From Rhynchonema sp. JSB1_4 (taxonomy: Eukaryota; Nematoda; Chromadorea; Monhysterida; Xyalidae), in assembly GCA_030248065.1 (NCBI GenBank), contig JASAMV010005742.1:1-64000 (forward strand): a stretch of 64,000 nt of DNA. Direction: 5' to 3'. Of this stretch, positions 34,537 to 46,500 are shown piece after piece. A program made the translations under genes and the position numbers. Position 1 is the stretch's first letter. Each line of letters begins with the position of its first letter. Under the pieces are notes generated by a model. The model was not told where the DNA came from. It did no database searches and saw nothing but the letters and a program-made list of their open reading frames with translations.

Positions 34537-36743
34537 CCGTATTTAAACAACTTAGGAGGGTCGACTCGACCGTGGTATCGGACACAACAGTTTGTGGCCG
34601 AATAAGCAAGACTCACTCATAAACCACACAGAATTGAGAATATAAGCTGCAGAAATACTTGTCGGGCAGCTGAATCAGTCGTATATGACCGACCTGATGG
34701 GGTATGACATCGAAGTACCGTGTAGACACATGCATACTGTGTCCCATGTATTACGGGAAGGTATAATAACATCATTTGGAGTATCTTAGGTACCAAATAC
34801 ATGCCCCAAAGGTGATTTTGTGAAGAAAATTTTTCGACCCTTGAGAAAAAATGACAAAAAATAACCCCCAAAAAGGCCATTTTTGGACGTTTTAGAACAT
34901 TTTGTTCCCCCGAAAATTTTTAAAAAAAAATTTTTTTTTAATTTTTTTCAAAAACCTTTTTTTTTAAAAAAAATTTTTTTTAAATTTTTTTTGCCCAACC
35001 CTGGGGTCGAGGATATCTCATAGACTCTATGTGACATAAACATTGTGTCACAGAATTTTCAATACTCAAGCCTCGTAGACACAAAATAGACATGACCTTT
35101 ATCTCATCCTTAACTACTGAGTGACCGTATACACATGTAGACGTCATTTCATGTCTACCAGTATTTGGGAACATTTTGGCGGGCGCTAAGTGTGACACGA
35201 AAACATCAAAAGTAGACACACCGTATACACCAAATAGAGTATTACTGTATACTTGTGATCTGAAATGTTTCTCAGGAAACAAAAAATATTTAATGTTTTA
35301 TGATTTGATTTGCCTGTTTGTTTTGTTTTATTCAGTGAAAATATAACCCATTATTTCTTGATCAACTGTGTGGGATGACTTCTCAATGAAACATCAGCGA
35401 ACATCTGCTGTGAGCGAATTCACACTGCACAATGCATGCATGTATAGTCCAGCCACGTGCTCATGAGACGACTCTTTTTAAAGCTTGCTTGGCCAGATTC
35501 AAAAATGCGCCGGTTACACGGGTTTTCGCAAACAAAAGAAAGAGATTGGGCCGAGAGACATGATGACAAGTTTCAGCTGGCTGACCTCAATTTGTTGCGT
35601 GCTTACGCGAACAGCAACGTCGTTCAACACACAAATGTTTTGGGAGTCAAAAAGGAATTTAAGCACCGAGGTGGAGAGCGTGCTTTTAAAAAAATACATG
35701 CGTTTCTCTTTCTTTGATTTCCGAAATACGTGGAACCGGAACATTATTGGATCCGTTCAAGTCAACTTCAAAATGAGTCGTCTCATGAGTTCGTAGCTGG
35801 ACTATACAGCACATGCAAGCAACAGAGAAGTCACCACGGCAGCAGTCCAGCCAAATGGAAACAATGCGAACAGAAGCAATACAATCATACTGGTCACAGG
35901 TTGATGTGGCCATGTGCCGCCGGTACATTCGCAGAATCCCGCGCTTGTTGCCAGACGTCATTGAAGCCGGTGGAGGATCTATACCAAGAACTAAATTATG
36001 TCCAGCATTGCTCTCATGTCGACCCCTTTTGCTCGCTAGACTTCTGCCGTGACTTCTCTGTTGCTTGCATGTGCTGTACATGCATGCATTGTGCAGTGTG
36101 AGTTCGCTCACAGCAGACGTTCGCTGATGTTTCATTGAGAAGTCATCTCACACAGTTGATCAAGTGATTCATTACTATGCTATTACATGTGCGCAGTGTT
36201 GTTTTCACACGTGTCATGTGAACCAAACCCTTAGTCTTGCCTTGTTGCAACAATACATAAAGAATATTTTGTGCTTTGTTTGAACAAAAGTGAGCGTTTG
36301 TCACAAGTTTTTGCTCACAGCAGATGTTCGCTGATGTTTCATTGAGAAGTCATCCCACACAGTTGATCAAGAAAATGGGTTATATTTTCACTGAATAAAA
36401 CAAAACAAACAGGCAAAACAAAGTCATAAAACATTCAATATTTTTTGTTTCCTGAAAAACATTTCAGATCACACGTATACAGTAAATATACTCTATTTGG
36501 TGTATACGGTGTGTCTATTTTTTGATGTTTTCGTGTCACACTTAGCGCCCGCCAAAATGTTCCCAAATACTCGTAGACATGAAATGACGTCTACATGTAT
36601 ATACGGTCACTCCGCAGTTAAGGATGAGATAAAGGTCTATTTTGTGTCTACGAGGCTTAAGTATTGAAAATTCTGTGACACAATGTTTATGTCACATGGA
36701 GTCTATGAGATATCCTCGACCCTCCTAAGTTGTTTAAATACGG
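34537..36743. mobile_element. 2.2-kb nested foldback transposon with TA flanks
   Basis: Outer termini CCGTATTTAAACAACTTAGG and complement lie next to TA on both sides (34535-34536, 36744-36745). Arms match over several hundred bp (for example GTCTACATG and GGATATCTCATAGACTC blocks). The left arm is interrupted by an hAT fragment (34564-35003); the intact right arm reads TCCTCGACCCTCC there. A second inverted repeat (35383-35480 with 35750-35830 and 36060-36150) is nested in the centre. ORFs at 35457-36135 are mirrored repeats, not genes. Confidence 0.75.
34564..35003. mobile_element. 5'-truncated hAT-like fragment with an empty nested site
   Basis: 34573-35003 matches the right part of the element at 15356-16785 and ends CCCAACCCTG, but has only one ATAATAAC where that copy carries the 516-bp insert. 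The left terminus is missing. Confidence 0.75.
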
Positions 36744-36745
36744 TA

Positions 36746-37410
36746 CGTATACCCGTACGTATATTCGTTTTATATCGGAAGGTTACCCATGTTCCACCAT
36801 TTTGCCCCCGAAAGCGAATGTTTTTCTTGCTTTTAGCACATTTTAAACCATTCAATTGAAATGAACACAAGCTGAACGTGACTAAAAGTGCGACATATCA
36901 ACAGTTTGATACCGCTAATTGCTTCCTTTACATATTCTAAACCATTCTTAATTTTGAACATTATTCCGCCGACGAACGTAATGCATGAAACAAACTGCAC
37001 ACTCATGGAGTGTGTTAAAACCAGAACGTGTGAATGCTTCTCTATCACATGAGCCCTCAAAGTTGATACAAGCACAATAAGTAGTGGATCACATGCTGGG
37101 TTGAGTGTCCACCCCCAATTGTCTACGCAAGACGCGTGTGCGTGACTCAATGACATCCAGTGGGAAGTAGCACCCTTCATACAGCCGTTCGTGGTCACCT
37201 GACTCGAGCGTGAATGAGCTGCGCGCGTGCATCACACGAAGATTGACGAACAACACTGCTTCGCCTGCATAGAAACCGGATTAAGGAAACAACCTGAAAT
37301 TCAGGCCCCAGGCACCGCTGCGAACACGTTTCGATTTACCAGCGAACTTTTGCAAATGAGAGCCTGATGGTCCGGAATGGTCAGTGGCACCCAACTTGTA
37401 CTCTTAAAGA
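36746..37410. other. spacer without recognised features
   Basis: I searched the - strand here for the missing last exon of the BBOX-like gene (GD-x-x-x-FDN and HGR motifs) and did not find it. The open frame at 36833-37198 (-) shows no known domain. Confidence 0.35.
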
Positions 37411-38136
37411 CAGGGTTGTTTCAAAAAAAAAAGTGGTCAATTAAAAAATTTTTTTTTTAAAAAAAAAATTTTTTTTTTTGAAACTCAGATTTTGCTTTTT
37501 TTTTTTAATAAAAAAAAGTTGCCCAAAATGGGCTAAAATGTCCAAAAATGGCCTTTTTCGAGGCAAAAAATTGGCACTTTTTTTCTGTGGACGAGACAAT
37601 TTTTCCAAAATCGCGCCTGCGGCGCCCTGTATTGTCCCCAAATCCGTACAGGGATGCGCGGGGCTGGTCTTTTATAGTGATGTGGCACCGATAATGTACT
37701 ACTACATGCTACTACACATGTATATATGCAGGTCTGGTGCAAAACCGGGCGCGCAAAGTCGATCTGACGCGCAAGATTTGGGCTGTAATCGATATTTTGA
37801 TGGTCGTATCTCAGATATACGGCATTAGATGCATTAAAATACGTTGTACGGCATGCTACAATACATCACAGTAACATCGTTAGTGAACATCAACCTCAGA
37901 CTGGTCGGAGACCATGGAATCTGCACAATACTACCGGGTGTCACCACACAAGTTCGGTCTGAGGCGAAAATTTTTCAATTTTTGAAAAATATGTTGTATC
38001 GATTTCATTTATCCTGAAACGTCGTTTGCAACACTTTTTCTAATAAAAAAATTTTTCGTCAAAAAAAAAATCAAAAAAAAAATTTTTTTTTTAAAAAAAA
38101 AAGCTCGTTAATAAAAAAATTTTTTTTTCAACCCTG
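37411..38136. mobile_element. 726-bp hAT-like MITE (copy 1)
   Basis: Termini CAGGGTTG and CAACCCTG, perfect 8-bp duplication CTTAAAGA (37403-37410, 38137-38144). The second copy, 40074-40799, is in opposite orientation, equal in length and nearly identical, so amplification was recent. Contains a GCGCCTGCGGCGCC hairpin near 37613. Two poly-A/T blocks at each end can pair. Confidence 0.93.
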
Positions 38137-38416
38137 CTTAAAGAGCGATATCAAACACGTGGTGATCGGATGCGTTCTCGGATATTACTTGCCTTGGTCG
38201 CGCGTGATTCTTGAATTATGGATTATGAGAATCTTTTTTTGGTGTCACTGATTTCTTCCAACTTAATAAAAACCGCCATTTTAGGTCGGGGAACATCTTT
38301 TACGATGGTTGAAAATTGTGGCTACTACACAAATTTCTCAAAAATCTTAATTTAAAAGTCACGTGACCAAGTCAGGACGGATTCGATCCGATCACCAACC
38401 TCGATATCGCTCAAAG

Positions 38417-38750
38417 TATAGTCCGTCCATCAGCTCATGTCACTTTGCAATGCTGCTGGCCGACTTGTTCCCTTCCTCCACGTTCTAATGAAAGAGAAAT
38501 TGAGTTTCCGAAAAAAATAATTTTGCTCCTAAATTATGGTTTTTATGAAATCGACGTGTTTTATCGATTTTAATTTAATTTAATTTTAAATTTGATCGAA
38601 TTCAATCTTTTTCGACCCGTTTTATTATTTTTTTAGTTTCTTTGCAAAATCGGCCGCACAAAATTTCTCTTTCATTAGAACGTGGAGGAAGGGAACAAAC
38701 CAGCCAGCAGCAACAGAAAGTGCCATGAGCTGGTGGACGGACTATACTCG
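38417..38750. mobile_element. foldback element, TATAGTCCGTCCATCAG family
   Basis: Arms TATAGTCCGTCCATCAG and CTGGTGGACGGACTATA surround an AT-rich centre (TTTAATTTAATTTAATTTT). A second, right-truncated copy is at 50594-50876. Confidence 0.75.
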
Positions 38751-39303
38751 TTAATGGCTGAGGGTAACAGGTCGTCCTGTACATACACAACTGGGGACAT
38801 TTGCCTACCCATCCATGAAGGCACAACGTACCGGAGCTTTCAGCCCAACCCCCCACCCCCAATAAAGCCCCGGAGCCCACCGGGGCTCCATTCGGAAAAA
38901 ATGCTCCAGATTGAGCGCCATGGGGCTGTATTCGGAATTTTTTTTATTCGGGTGCCATGTTCGTGGTCTTTACCGCTAAAAAGGGATAAAACAGGCAATG
39001 TTTATAACAATTCGTGCCTCCTGGTCAAAACTTTTTCCGTTCGTGCACATAAAGCCAAAGTACTGTCTATCCTAAGCACTTATGCGACACAACAACTTGT
39101 TGCAACCAGGTATGAGCCACATTCGAAAAGTACAAGCTTTACGTGCGGGGCTCTGTTCGGAAGATGGTTCGAATAAAGCCCCAATGGGCTCTATTTGGGA
39201 TTAAAAATAGTTTTCAAAATCATATTTCCCGCACAGACCACTGAAAGGAGCCCCAGGGGCTGAAACCGGAAAACCCCGGTGCATAAAAAGCCTTTCCTCC
39301 AAC
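38751..39303. other. 3' side of the BBOX-like gene, no exon found
   Basis: Contains fragments with GGGGCTCTATTCGG-like boxes (also near 30100-30200 and 31450-31520), apparently remnants of another repeat. The exon that should follow 39304 is not recognisable. Confidence 0.35.
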
Positions 39304-41765
39304 CTGGCTGCAGCTTCAACTGAAACATGTGCTCCGGCTTGTAGCAGTACTCGTTGAAAACTTGAATGGCTGCGTAGATTGATGGCAACTTTTCTGGTGG
39401 CTGCTCGGTGTACCACGTACGACCGTGTTGGTGGAAATAAATGTTGCGCAGGCTGCCGTCTCTGTTTAATCTGCAATTGTCAAAAAATTTTGTCAAAAAT
39501 CAGCAGTTTTTTTATTCGCTTTCATCAAAGGTGGATTCTCATACTCGATCATCGGACGTCGAGCGACGGTAAAGTATTGAAGGCCGTTCGGCTGCATGCC
39601 GTCGTCGATAAACTCCAGATCGGTTTCGGTCAGAATTTTGAAAACCTGCAAAATGTTGCTCCTGAATTTAAAGGGAGTTTTTGAAAAAAAATATTTCGGA
39701 AACCCACATCAGGTCGTTCCTTGCGCAGCTGTTGGACGACGTAGAATCCGTCGCAGAATTGGTTCTCGCCACCGATGCCCGCTTGTTTGATGGCGTGCAA
39801 AACTTGTATCTGTATGTTAAAATAAATCAATCCAGCAATCAATGAAACAAATAATTAATAAATCGACGAATACCTGAGGTGGCGACTTCATGTACACCTG
39901 ATCGTTGTGGAGGCCGATCGGTTTGCTCGTGAACGCAATGTTCGGGCCGATCTTGTCGGCAAAGTGAACCTTGAAGAATGAGCTGCAAGCACGCCACACA
40001 CATTAGCCGTTAGAGTTTCTTGTGGAGTAGTTAGAGTTTGACTAAATTTGAAGTTCAGTTCCACACCTGGCATCAGGGTTGAAAAAAAAAATTTTTTTAT
40101 TAACGAGCTTTTTTTTTTTTAAAAAAAAATTTTTTTTTTGATTTTTTTTTTGACGAAAAATTTTTTTATTAGAAAAAGTGTTGCAAACGACGTTTCAGGA
40201 TAAATGAAATCGATACAACATATTTTTCAAAAATTGAAAAATTTTCGCCTCAGACCGAACTTGTGTGGTGACACCCGGTAGTATTGTGCAGATACCATGG
40301 TCTACGACCAGTCTGAGGTTGATGTTCACTAACGATGTTACTCTGATGTATTGTAGCATGCCGTACAACGTATTTTAATGCATCTAATGCCGTATATCTG
40401 ATATACGACCATCAAAATATCGATTACAGCCCAAATCTTGCGCGTCAGATCGACTTTGCGCGCCCGGTTTTGCACCAGACCTGCATATATACATGTGTAG
40501 TAGCATGTAGTAGTACATTATCGGTGCCACATCACTATAAAAGACCAGCCCCGCGCATCCCTGTACGGATTTGGGGACAATACAGGGCGCCGCAGGCGCG
40601 ATTTTGGAAAAATTGTCTCGTCCACAGAAAAAAGTGCCAATTTTTTGCCTCGAAAAAGGCCATTTTTGGACGTTTTAGCCCATTTTGGGCAACTTTTTTT
40701 TATTAAAAAAAAAAGCAAAATCTGAGTTTCAAAAAAAAAAATTTTTTTTTTAAAAAAAAAATTTTTTAATTGACCACTTTTTTTTTTGAAACAACCCTGC
40801 CTGGCATCGTCATAAAAGGTCGGCGTATTGAAACCAAAGAGTTTCGTGAGCATCGCACTCGGCCCCGATGCTTTGGGCATGTTCACAAAGTGAATGATAC
40901 CGAACGCGTTGAATTGCTCGAGCGAATCCAGTTGATACTGTAGATCGGCGTGGAATTTCGCCCAATCAATCGGTGATGTTTCACGATGGTACATGGCTGA
41001 CGACCAGTACTTGTGACTCTGAAGGATAGCGTTGGTGTGGCTCGAATATGGAGGGATACGGCACTTGAATGTCACGCTGCATGAATTCCTGATTAGACAG
41101 GCATTTTTCATGCCAACAAGAAACCAGCGCCGCATGAGGCTGTAGTTCCATTTGAACTTACACGACTGTCGATTAGTAACTTCTGTCGTTTCGCTCTGAC
41201 ATCTGGATTCATCGCATTTCGTTCATACAACCAATCAGCCGTGTAACGCACCAAACCGTCGAGGTCAGGCCACTCGATGCAAACGTGACTGGAGTCGTGG
41301 TGCACCTTGGATGGCTTGATCTGGAAAATTTGAGCAGATTTTTTCTATATTTCTTATCGCCAAGAAATGAATGAATCCTTACGTTCACATCGATCTTGCT
41401 GATGAGCATCAATCGCGCCTTGGTTCGATCCGTCAATTTGAATGTGTCCTTGTGCGGTGCCATGTCACGCAGCCAGACGTACGCGTACCGACCTTTGATG
41501 CCTGCGACATAATCACACACACATAAATTTGAGACTTAAAGCTAATTTGTGACATAAAGCTTTTCATAATTCCAAAAAATACCAGCCGATGGTCGAACCG
41601 AGCATCTTTACCCTTGTGGCACGACTCACCCGCTGCACCACCGACCGACTCACCATCACTGAACTCAACGTTCATCACATTTGTGTCATTGTCGTGGTCC
41701 ACAGCAACCAGCGTGCATTGTGCCTTCTCGCCCTTTTTGGTGGCTTCCGCAACGAGATCGGGCAT
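39304..41765 (-). CDS. gamma-butyrobetaine dioxygenase-like (BBOX/TMLH family), 3' exon missing
   Basis: Family members are Fe(II)/2-oxoglutarate hydroxylases of carnitine synthesis. Exons on the - strand: 41765-41654, 41501-41383, 41320-41162, about 41063-40801, 39982-39874, 39809-39708, 39645-39545, 39470-39304. The N-terminal domain has YAYVWLRD and ISKIDVN. The catalytic part has FGIIHFVNMP, GLHNDQVY (the HxD iron ligands), GGENQFCDGFYVVQQLRKER (diagnostic), KILTETDLEFID and AIQVFNEYCY. The first exon starts at MPDLVAEATKKG; earlier exons are possible, and the exact start of exon 4 is uncertain. The exon with the second iron-binding His (usual FDN...HGR) was not found downstream, so the gene is incomplete here or broken. 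A MITE sits on the donor of exon 4. BBOX1 versus trimethyllysine dioxygenase cannot be settled. Confidence 0.82.
40074..40799. mobile_element. 726-bp hAT-like MITE (copy 2) at a BBOX-like exon-intron junction
   Basis: Inverted twin of 37411-38136. Duplication CCTGGCAT lies at 40066-40073 and 40800-40807. Read on the gene strand the duplicated octamer is ATGCCAGG, which contains the end of exon 4 and the first intron base. Before insertion the donor would read CCAG|GTGTGG; after it, the exon-side copy reads CCAG|GCAGGG and the GT copy is shifted 734 bp away. Confidence 0.93.
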
Positions 41766-41862
41766 TTTCGATGTTCTGTATATGTTTTTAAGGGTTTCTA
41801 AGTATAGCAGCAGCACCTACATAATATATGTGCAACGATCCCAGACGGAGTCGCGTATGAAC

Positions 41863-42355
41863 CAGGGTTGGGCAAAAAAACGACGGCGTTTTTTTTTCTT
41901 AATAAAAAACGAAGTGTTCTTTGAATAAAAACGCCTGGGTCGTTTTTGTTTTTTTTAAATCCTGAATTTCCTTGATTTCCCTGATTTTTTGAGGCAATGT
42001 ACCCTGACTTTCAGGGAAAATCAATTTTTTGTCCAATTTTTTTCAAAAATTTTTGACCATTATTTTTACATTGTCGAGATAGTGTGACTTTCCCGTCCGA
42101 AGTTGGTCCCATGATGCGGGTCTGATATGGGATGTTAACAACTCGCTAGAAAAAGGTTGAAACCCTTTTATTTTGCCTCAGAACACATAGAATTACTTCA
42201 TTTAACAACATTTTCTTCCCAACATGAGCGTTTTCCAACCTTTTTGGGGCATATTTCGGTCATCTGGCGGACGTTCTTAATTAAAAACTTTTTTAAAACG
42301 TTTTTTTATTAAAAAACGAATTTTTCGAAAAAAAAACGTCTTTTGCCCAACCCTG
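41863..42355. mobile_element. 493-bp hAT-like MITE, CAGGGTTGGGC family
   Basis: Perfect 8-bp duplication GTATGAAC (41855-41862, 42356-42363). Relative of 16066-16581, with the same AAAACGACGGCG start and AAAACG-rich end. Lies about 100 bp upstream of the first BBOX-like exon. Confidence 0.92.
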
Positions 42356-42363
42356 GTATGAAC

Positions 42364-43591
42364 TGCATGTACAGCTAAACATTGCGTGCCAACGGTGTTA
42401 TCAGGAGAGATTGGTTTTCCTCAATTGTCGTTTTGTTTTCGCTTGGTCTGGCGACCTGTTATCAGATATGGCGTGATCTCCTTCTTATCTTTATGACACA
42501 CGTTTCCTGGACTACATATGTACATAATTGGTTGCACTGTCACTTTCAAGACCAGCTGTATCTGGCTTTTTATTCGCAGTCGCGTTCAAAAACAACTGTG
42601 CTTGCCAAACGAGCAGAAAAAGTCAGAGACATTGCGTATATTGGCATATGTACGTCGTGACGCTAATATGGATTTGATCAAGAATGGCATGGTTCGCGGT
42701 GTTATGCTTCTGTTTAATAATGTCATAAATATTTGTGCTTCCGTCAAGGCGTTCCGATTATGTATAAAAATTAAATACCTTTCCGCAATTGCATATGATA
42801 TATACCGCTTTACTGTGATATACGCAACGCAAGCAATTCAGCAATACCGAACCAAGATTTTTTCCAAAATTAATAAAAGTCAAAACACCAGCTGGCGATT
42901 ACGCTTTCTAGCAGTTGCAGACCAATTAGACCTCAAGCGGCTGATAAAAGCGACCTGACGTGTAACGGCTTGCTTGCTGTAATTCCTTATGGACCGCAGA
43001 AAGGGAAACGATCAAAGCAGGAAACTTAACAAATATTCAACTGAAGAACCAAGCGCAGTAATCTTGATATGATTGTAAAAGTTCGTGTAAGCAGCATGAA
43101 GCACTTGTAAGAGATAAATAACAGACAAAAGATACTAAAATGTAAAATATAATCATACATAATACATGGGATACATAACACACTGAAGTTTTGCGTTTAG
43201 CTGCACACAAATAAAGGGAAAATAAAGATAACAGAAATGGGAAATAAATAACCAAAGCACCAGGCTCCAAAATCGAAAAAATTAAAAAGATAACAGTTGC
43301 GAAAAAGCTACAAAATGTATCACTAAAGCGCAGCACAATACATACCTACGACAGCAACACAATAACGAAACCAAAATAAAACAAATGATCAGAACACAGC
43401 GATGACACGTTGAGAAGCGATAGCTCGAAATACGAGCACGAACATCAATTCACGATTGTAAAAACACCCACGAATAGCAAAAAAGTGGAAAATACTATAA
43501 CGAACAACTATCTTTAAATTTATATAATAAACCCTGTGTTAATTTCATAAAATAATTTCAATTTTAAGCGAGTGTGGGTGTGTGTGTGTGT
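42364..43591. other. spacer between BBOX-like 5' end and OTUD7-like 3' end
   Basis: A + strand open frame at 42518-42958 (146 codons) has no domain, no signal and biased hydrophobic-basic content; I do not accept it as a gene. The remainder (43040-43560) is AT-rich and probably contains the 3' UTR of the OTUD7-like gene. Confidence 0.4.
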
Positions 43592-46500
43592 TCACAAATC
43601 CACTCGTTTCAAGCACGCCGCGCACAACGTCTGATGGCCGTTGCTGTAGTTGCAGCAGTGCGGACTGCGACAATACTCCGTCACTTCTCCTGCAAAATTT
43701 AAAAAAAGTTATTCATTTTTAAAGAATTTTACAAAAAAGTCAAACAGCAAACTTTCACCTCCATAACCGTCGGCGATCGACACGCTTTTCGTCGTCGGCA
43801 CGTAATAATGCCGAACGCCGTGCTGGTTCGTGATCGCGTTCACACCGATTCGGACCTGACAAAAAAATAAAAATATGAAAAACTAAAAATATAACTTTAT
43901 TTGATAAAAAAATATGCGCAAATTTATACCGACCGTTTCATGATCCCCGCTTCTGGCATGTCGGCGTCTAACCATCACCAGCGATGAGTGTTGTTGGTTG
44001 TGTTTGTTGGGCGAAACATTTGAATCGATAAAGTCCCCGTCCGGCTGATTTTCCCAGTCATAATAGTCCCTGGCAGACGCAATCGACGGCAGTGTATGCG
44101 ATTTGGGCGTGGTCGCGGTCTGAGTCGGGTTACTGTCCGATGACGACAGGTCCTTGTCTCGGTCCGGCACTGATGAATGATCGTGACCGTTAGTCATTAC
44201 GGCCGGGTCCTTGTTTGCGACCGGTTGCGCACAGAAACTGGCCATCAGCTGTTTCTGTGTGTGGAAACAGTCGACGCACAGGAAATTCGTCAGATGAGAG
44301 GACGGACGCGTGCAGTCGCCTTGAAAGATCAGGGTTAATTTTAGTGGTATTACACTACTGGATTGAGTATGCATCTGGTACATCTGGACTTGTGAAGCAT
44401 TGCTATTTTTGCAAAGCCACAATGCGTAATTTGCTGAAATCGGTGACGGACCCATTTACCGCAATCGACAAGAAATGTTAATGACTGACGGGTACTTATA
44501 TCTTGGATTTCCCATCCATCTTTTCCGCACACAAAGTGACTCATATGCCAGATACTCGCCGACAAAGAGCTTTGGTGCTGACTAGCACCGAACAAGGCTG
44601 CAAGATCTTTGTTACAAACGCACCTACTGTAGGTATTTCTTCAGGATCCGGTGGTACCCACTCACATCAACCTGCCTTATCCACTTTGGTCCCAGAGAGC
44701 GGCCAGCAACAAAATCAATGCTCACTCACCATTCATACAAGTGAACGAGAGCGAGGCGCTGGACAAACATCGCGAGATGCACCGTTCTCTGCGCACATCG
44801 GCTGTCGTTAAAGTCGTCGAATTCGAAGAATCACCATTCGATCGCATCTCAACGTTGGTCGAACTGTCTGCCAAGTCTGAGGCTGACGCCAGGGGTGCTT
44901 GACCGTTGGCGCGGGGCACTGCAGCCGTTGTGCTGGGCTGGTCGGGTGGGGCTGGAAATGATTTGATTGATTGCATTCGATTATTGTAAAAACACGCACC
45001 AACAAATGTAATTGGACAACTCATTATAGAATGGTACCGTAAGACTCTGTCTTCAAGTGACATCCAAAATGGTGTGTGATTCTCCAAGCCACACCAAACA
45101 TTATGGACACGGCAGGGGTTGAACCTGCGTCTTCCGGCTCCGGCTATTCTAACCAGCTAAACTACGCGTCCGTCTGACAGGCGGGCTTGACACAGACCTA
45201 TGCAGCACCAAACGACTGCACGAACAAGATATGCTCACTGCCTCCATAACGTGTGCAACGCACACTGCGTATACACACACACAGCCACTCTCTGCGTAAC
45301 ACACACTGACTGCACGGGCTGTAGCACAGGTCAACGGATCACTATCACAGGTGACCGGCCATTTGGTCCTCACGCTGGTGTGCATAATATGTTCGTTTTT
45401 TGACGGACGCATGTGAGATTATAGCACTGTTTCTGCTGTTTTTTTATGCTGACTGTGAAACATTTTTGAAGCAAAAAAACATACAGCTTCACACAGCCTG
45501 AACCTGAAACGGCACCGCACTAACATGAGTTGTGTTTCAGGTTGCCCGTTTCTACCTGCACTCGCAGACCGGCGGTGCACCAGGTCATCGTCAGTGCGAA
45601 TGTACTAGATGGCCACGTGACCCCCAAAACACAAACACATGTTTTACCCTGTACCAACGTTTCGCCACTTCGCACCCGCTGGTGATCGGTTTCTGTTGGG
45701 CGTCGAATCGCCTGCGTGCCATCTGCAGATACGCCTGTACCATTTCGTCCATGTAATTCGCCTGATAATGTAAATTTTGGTTTAAAAAAACAAAAATTCA
45801 TGCCAGTCAAAAACTGACAGTTACACTTTTGTTGATAGATAAAGAAAAAAAATGAAAGAATAATCGAAAACCTGCGCATCCGTATGCAGTCGGGCGCCAA
45901 CAATCAAATCCAGACTGCTGATATCGTCCATGGTGACACAACACGAATGCACTGCGGGACGCGCTGGGGAGGGCGGGGGCTGGAATGGAAATATTTCCGT
46001 TTTGTACTTTGGGATGAGGAACTTCTCAATTAACCAATGGAACTGAACGAACCATTTTCATACTGTTGCTGTGCTGCACTTGATTGACCAGTGTTCGGGT
46101 CTTGCTGCTTTCCTTCTGACTAGCTGATCTGCCGCGGCGTCGCGTAAGTGTTTTAGCCTTGGCGACTATGTGATGTTTCATTTCGGACCACTTGGAATTG
46201 TGGCTTGAATTTGGATTGTTCGTATGATCCAAAGTGTTGTTGTGTTTCACCGGACTAGAAGTGGACGGATTTGCGTTGAGACAACGGGATGGTGACGCTT
46301 TGGTGCAATCGAATGTGACCGCACGCGGGGGGACGCTACCGTTGACTGCAGGGGGACGTGGCGTGCCCGATGAGCCCTTGCGACGAACCTGGAACATGGA
46401 AATTTGAGTTGGATCTAATAACAAAATTGTTAGTGATTGGTGCACGACGACAGTGTTAAATTAGAATTGAAACACTGGTGCATTGAGTTATGTGGGCAAG

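Noticed and set aside
35457..36135. Overlapping ORFs on both strands that look alike
   Set aside because: They are the two arms of an inverted repeat translated twice.
38682..39176. 164-codon ORF on the + strand
   Set aside because: Starts in the arm of a foldback element and shows no domain.
42518..42958. 146-codon ORF
   Set aside because: No domain, no signal peptide, no splice context, no paralogue in the window.
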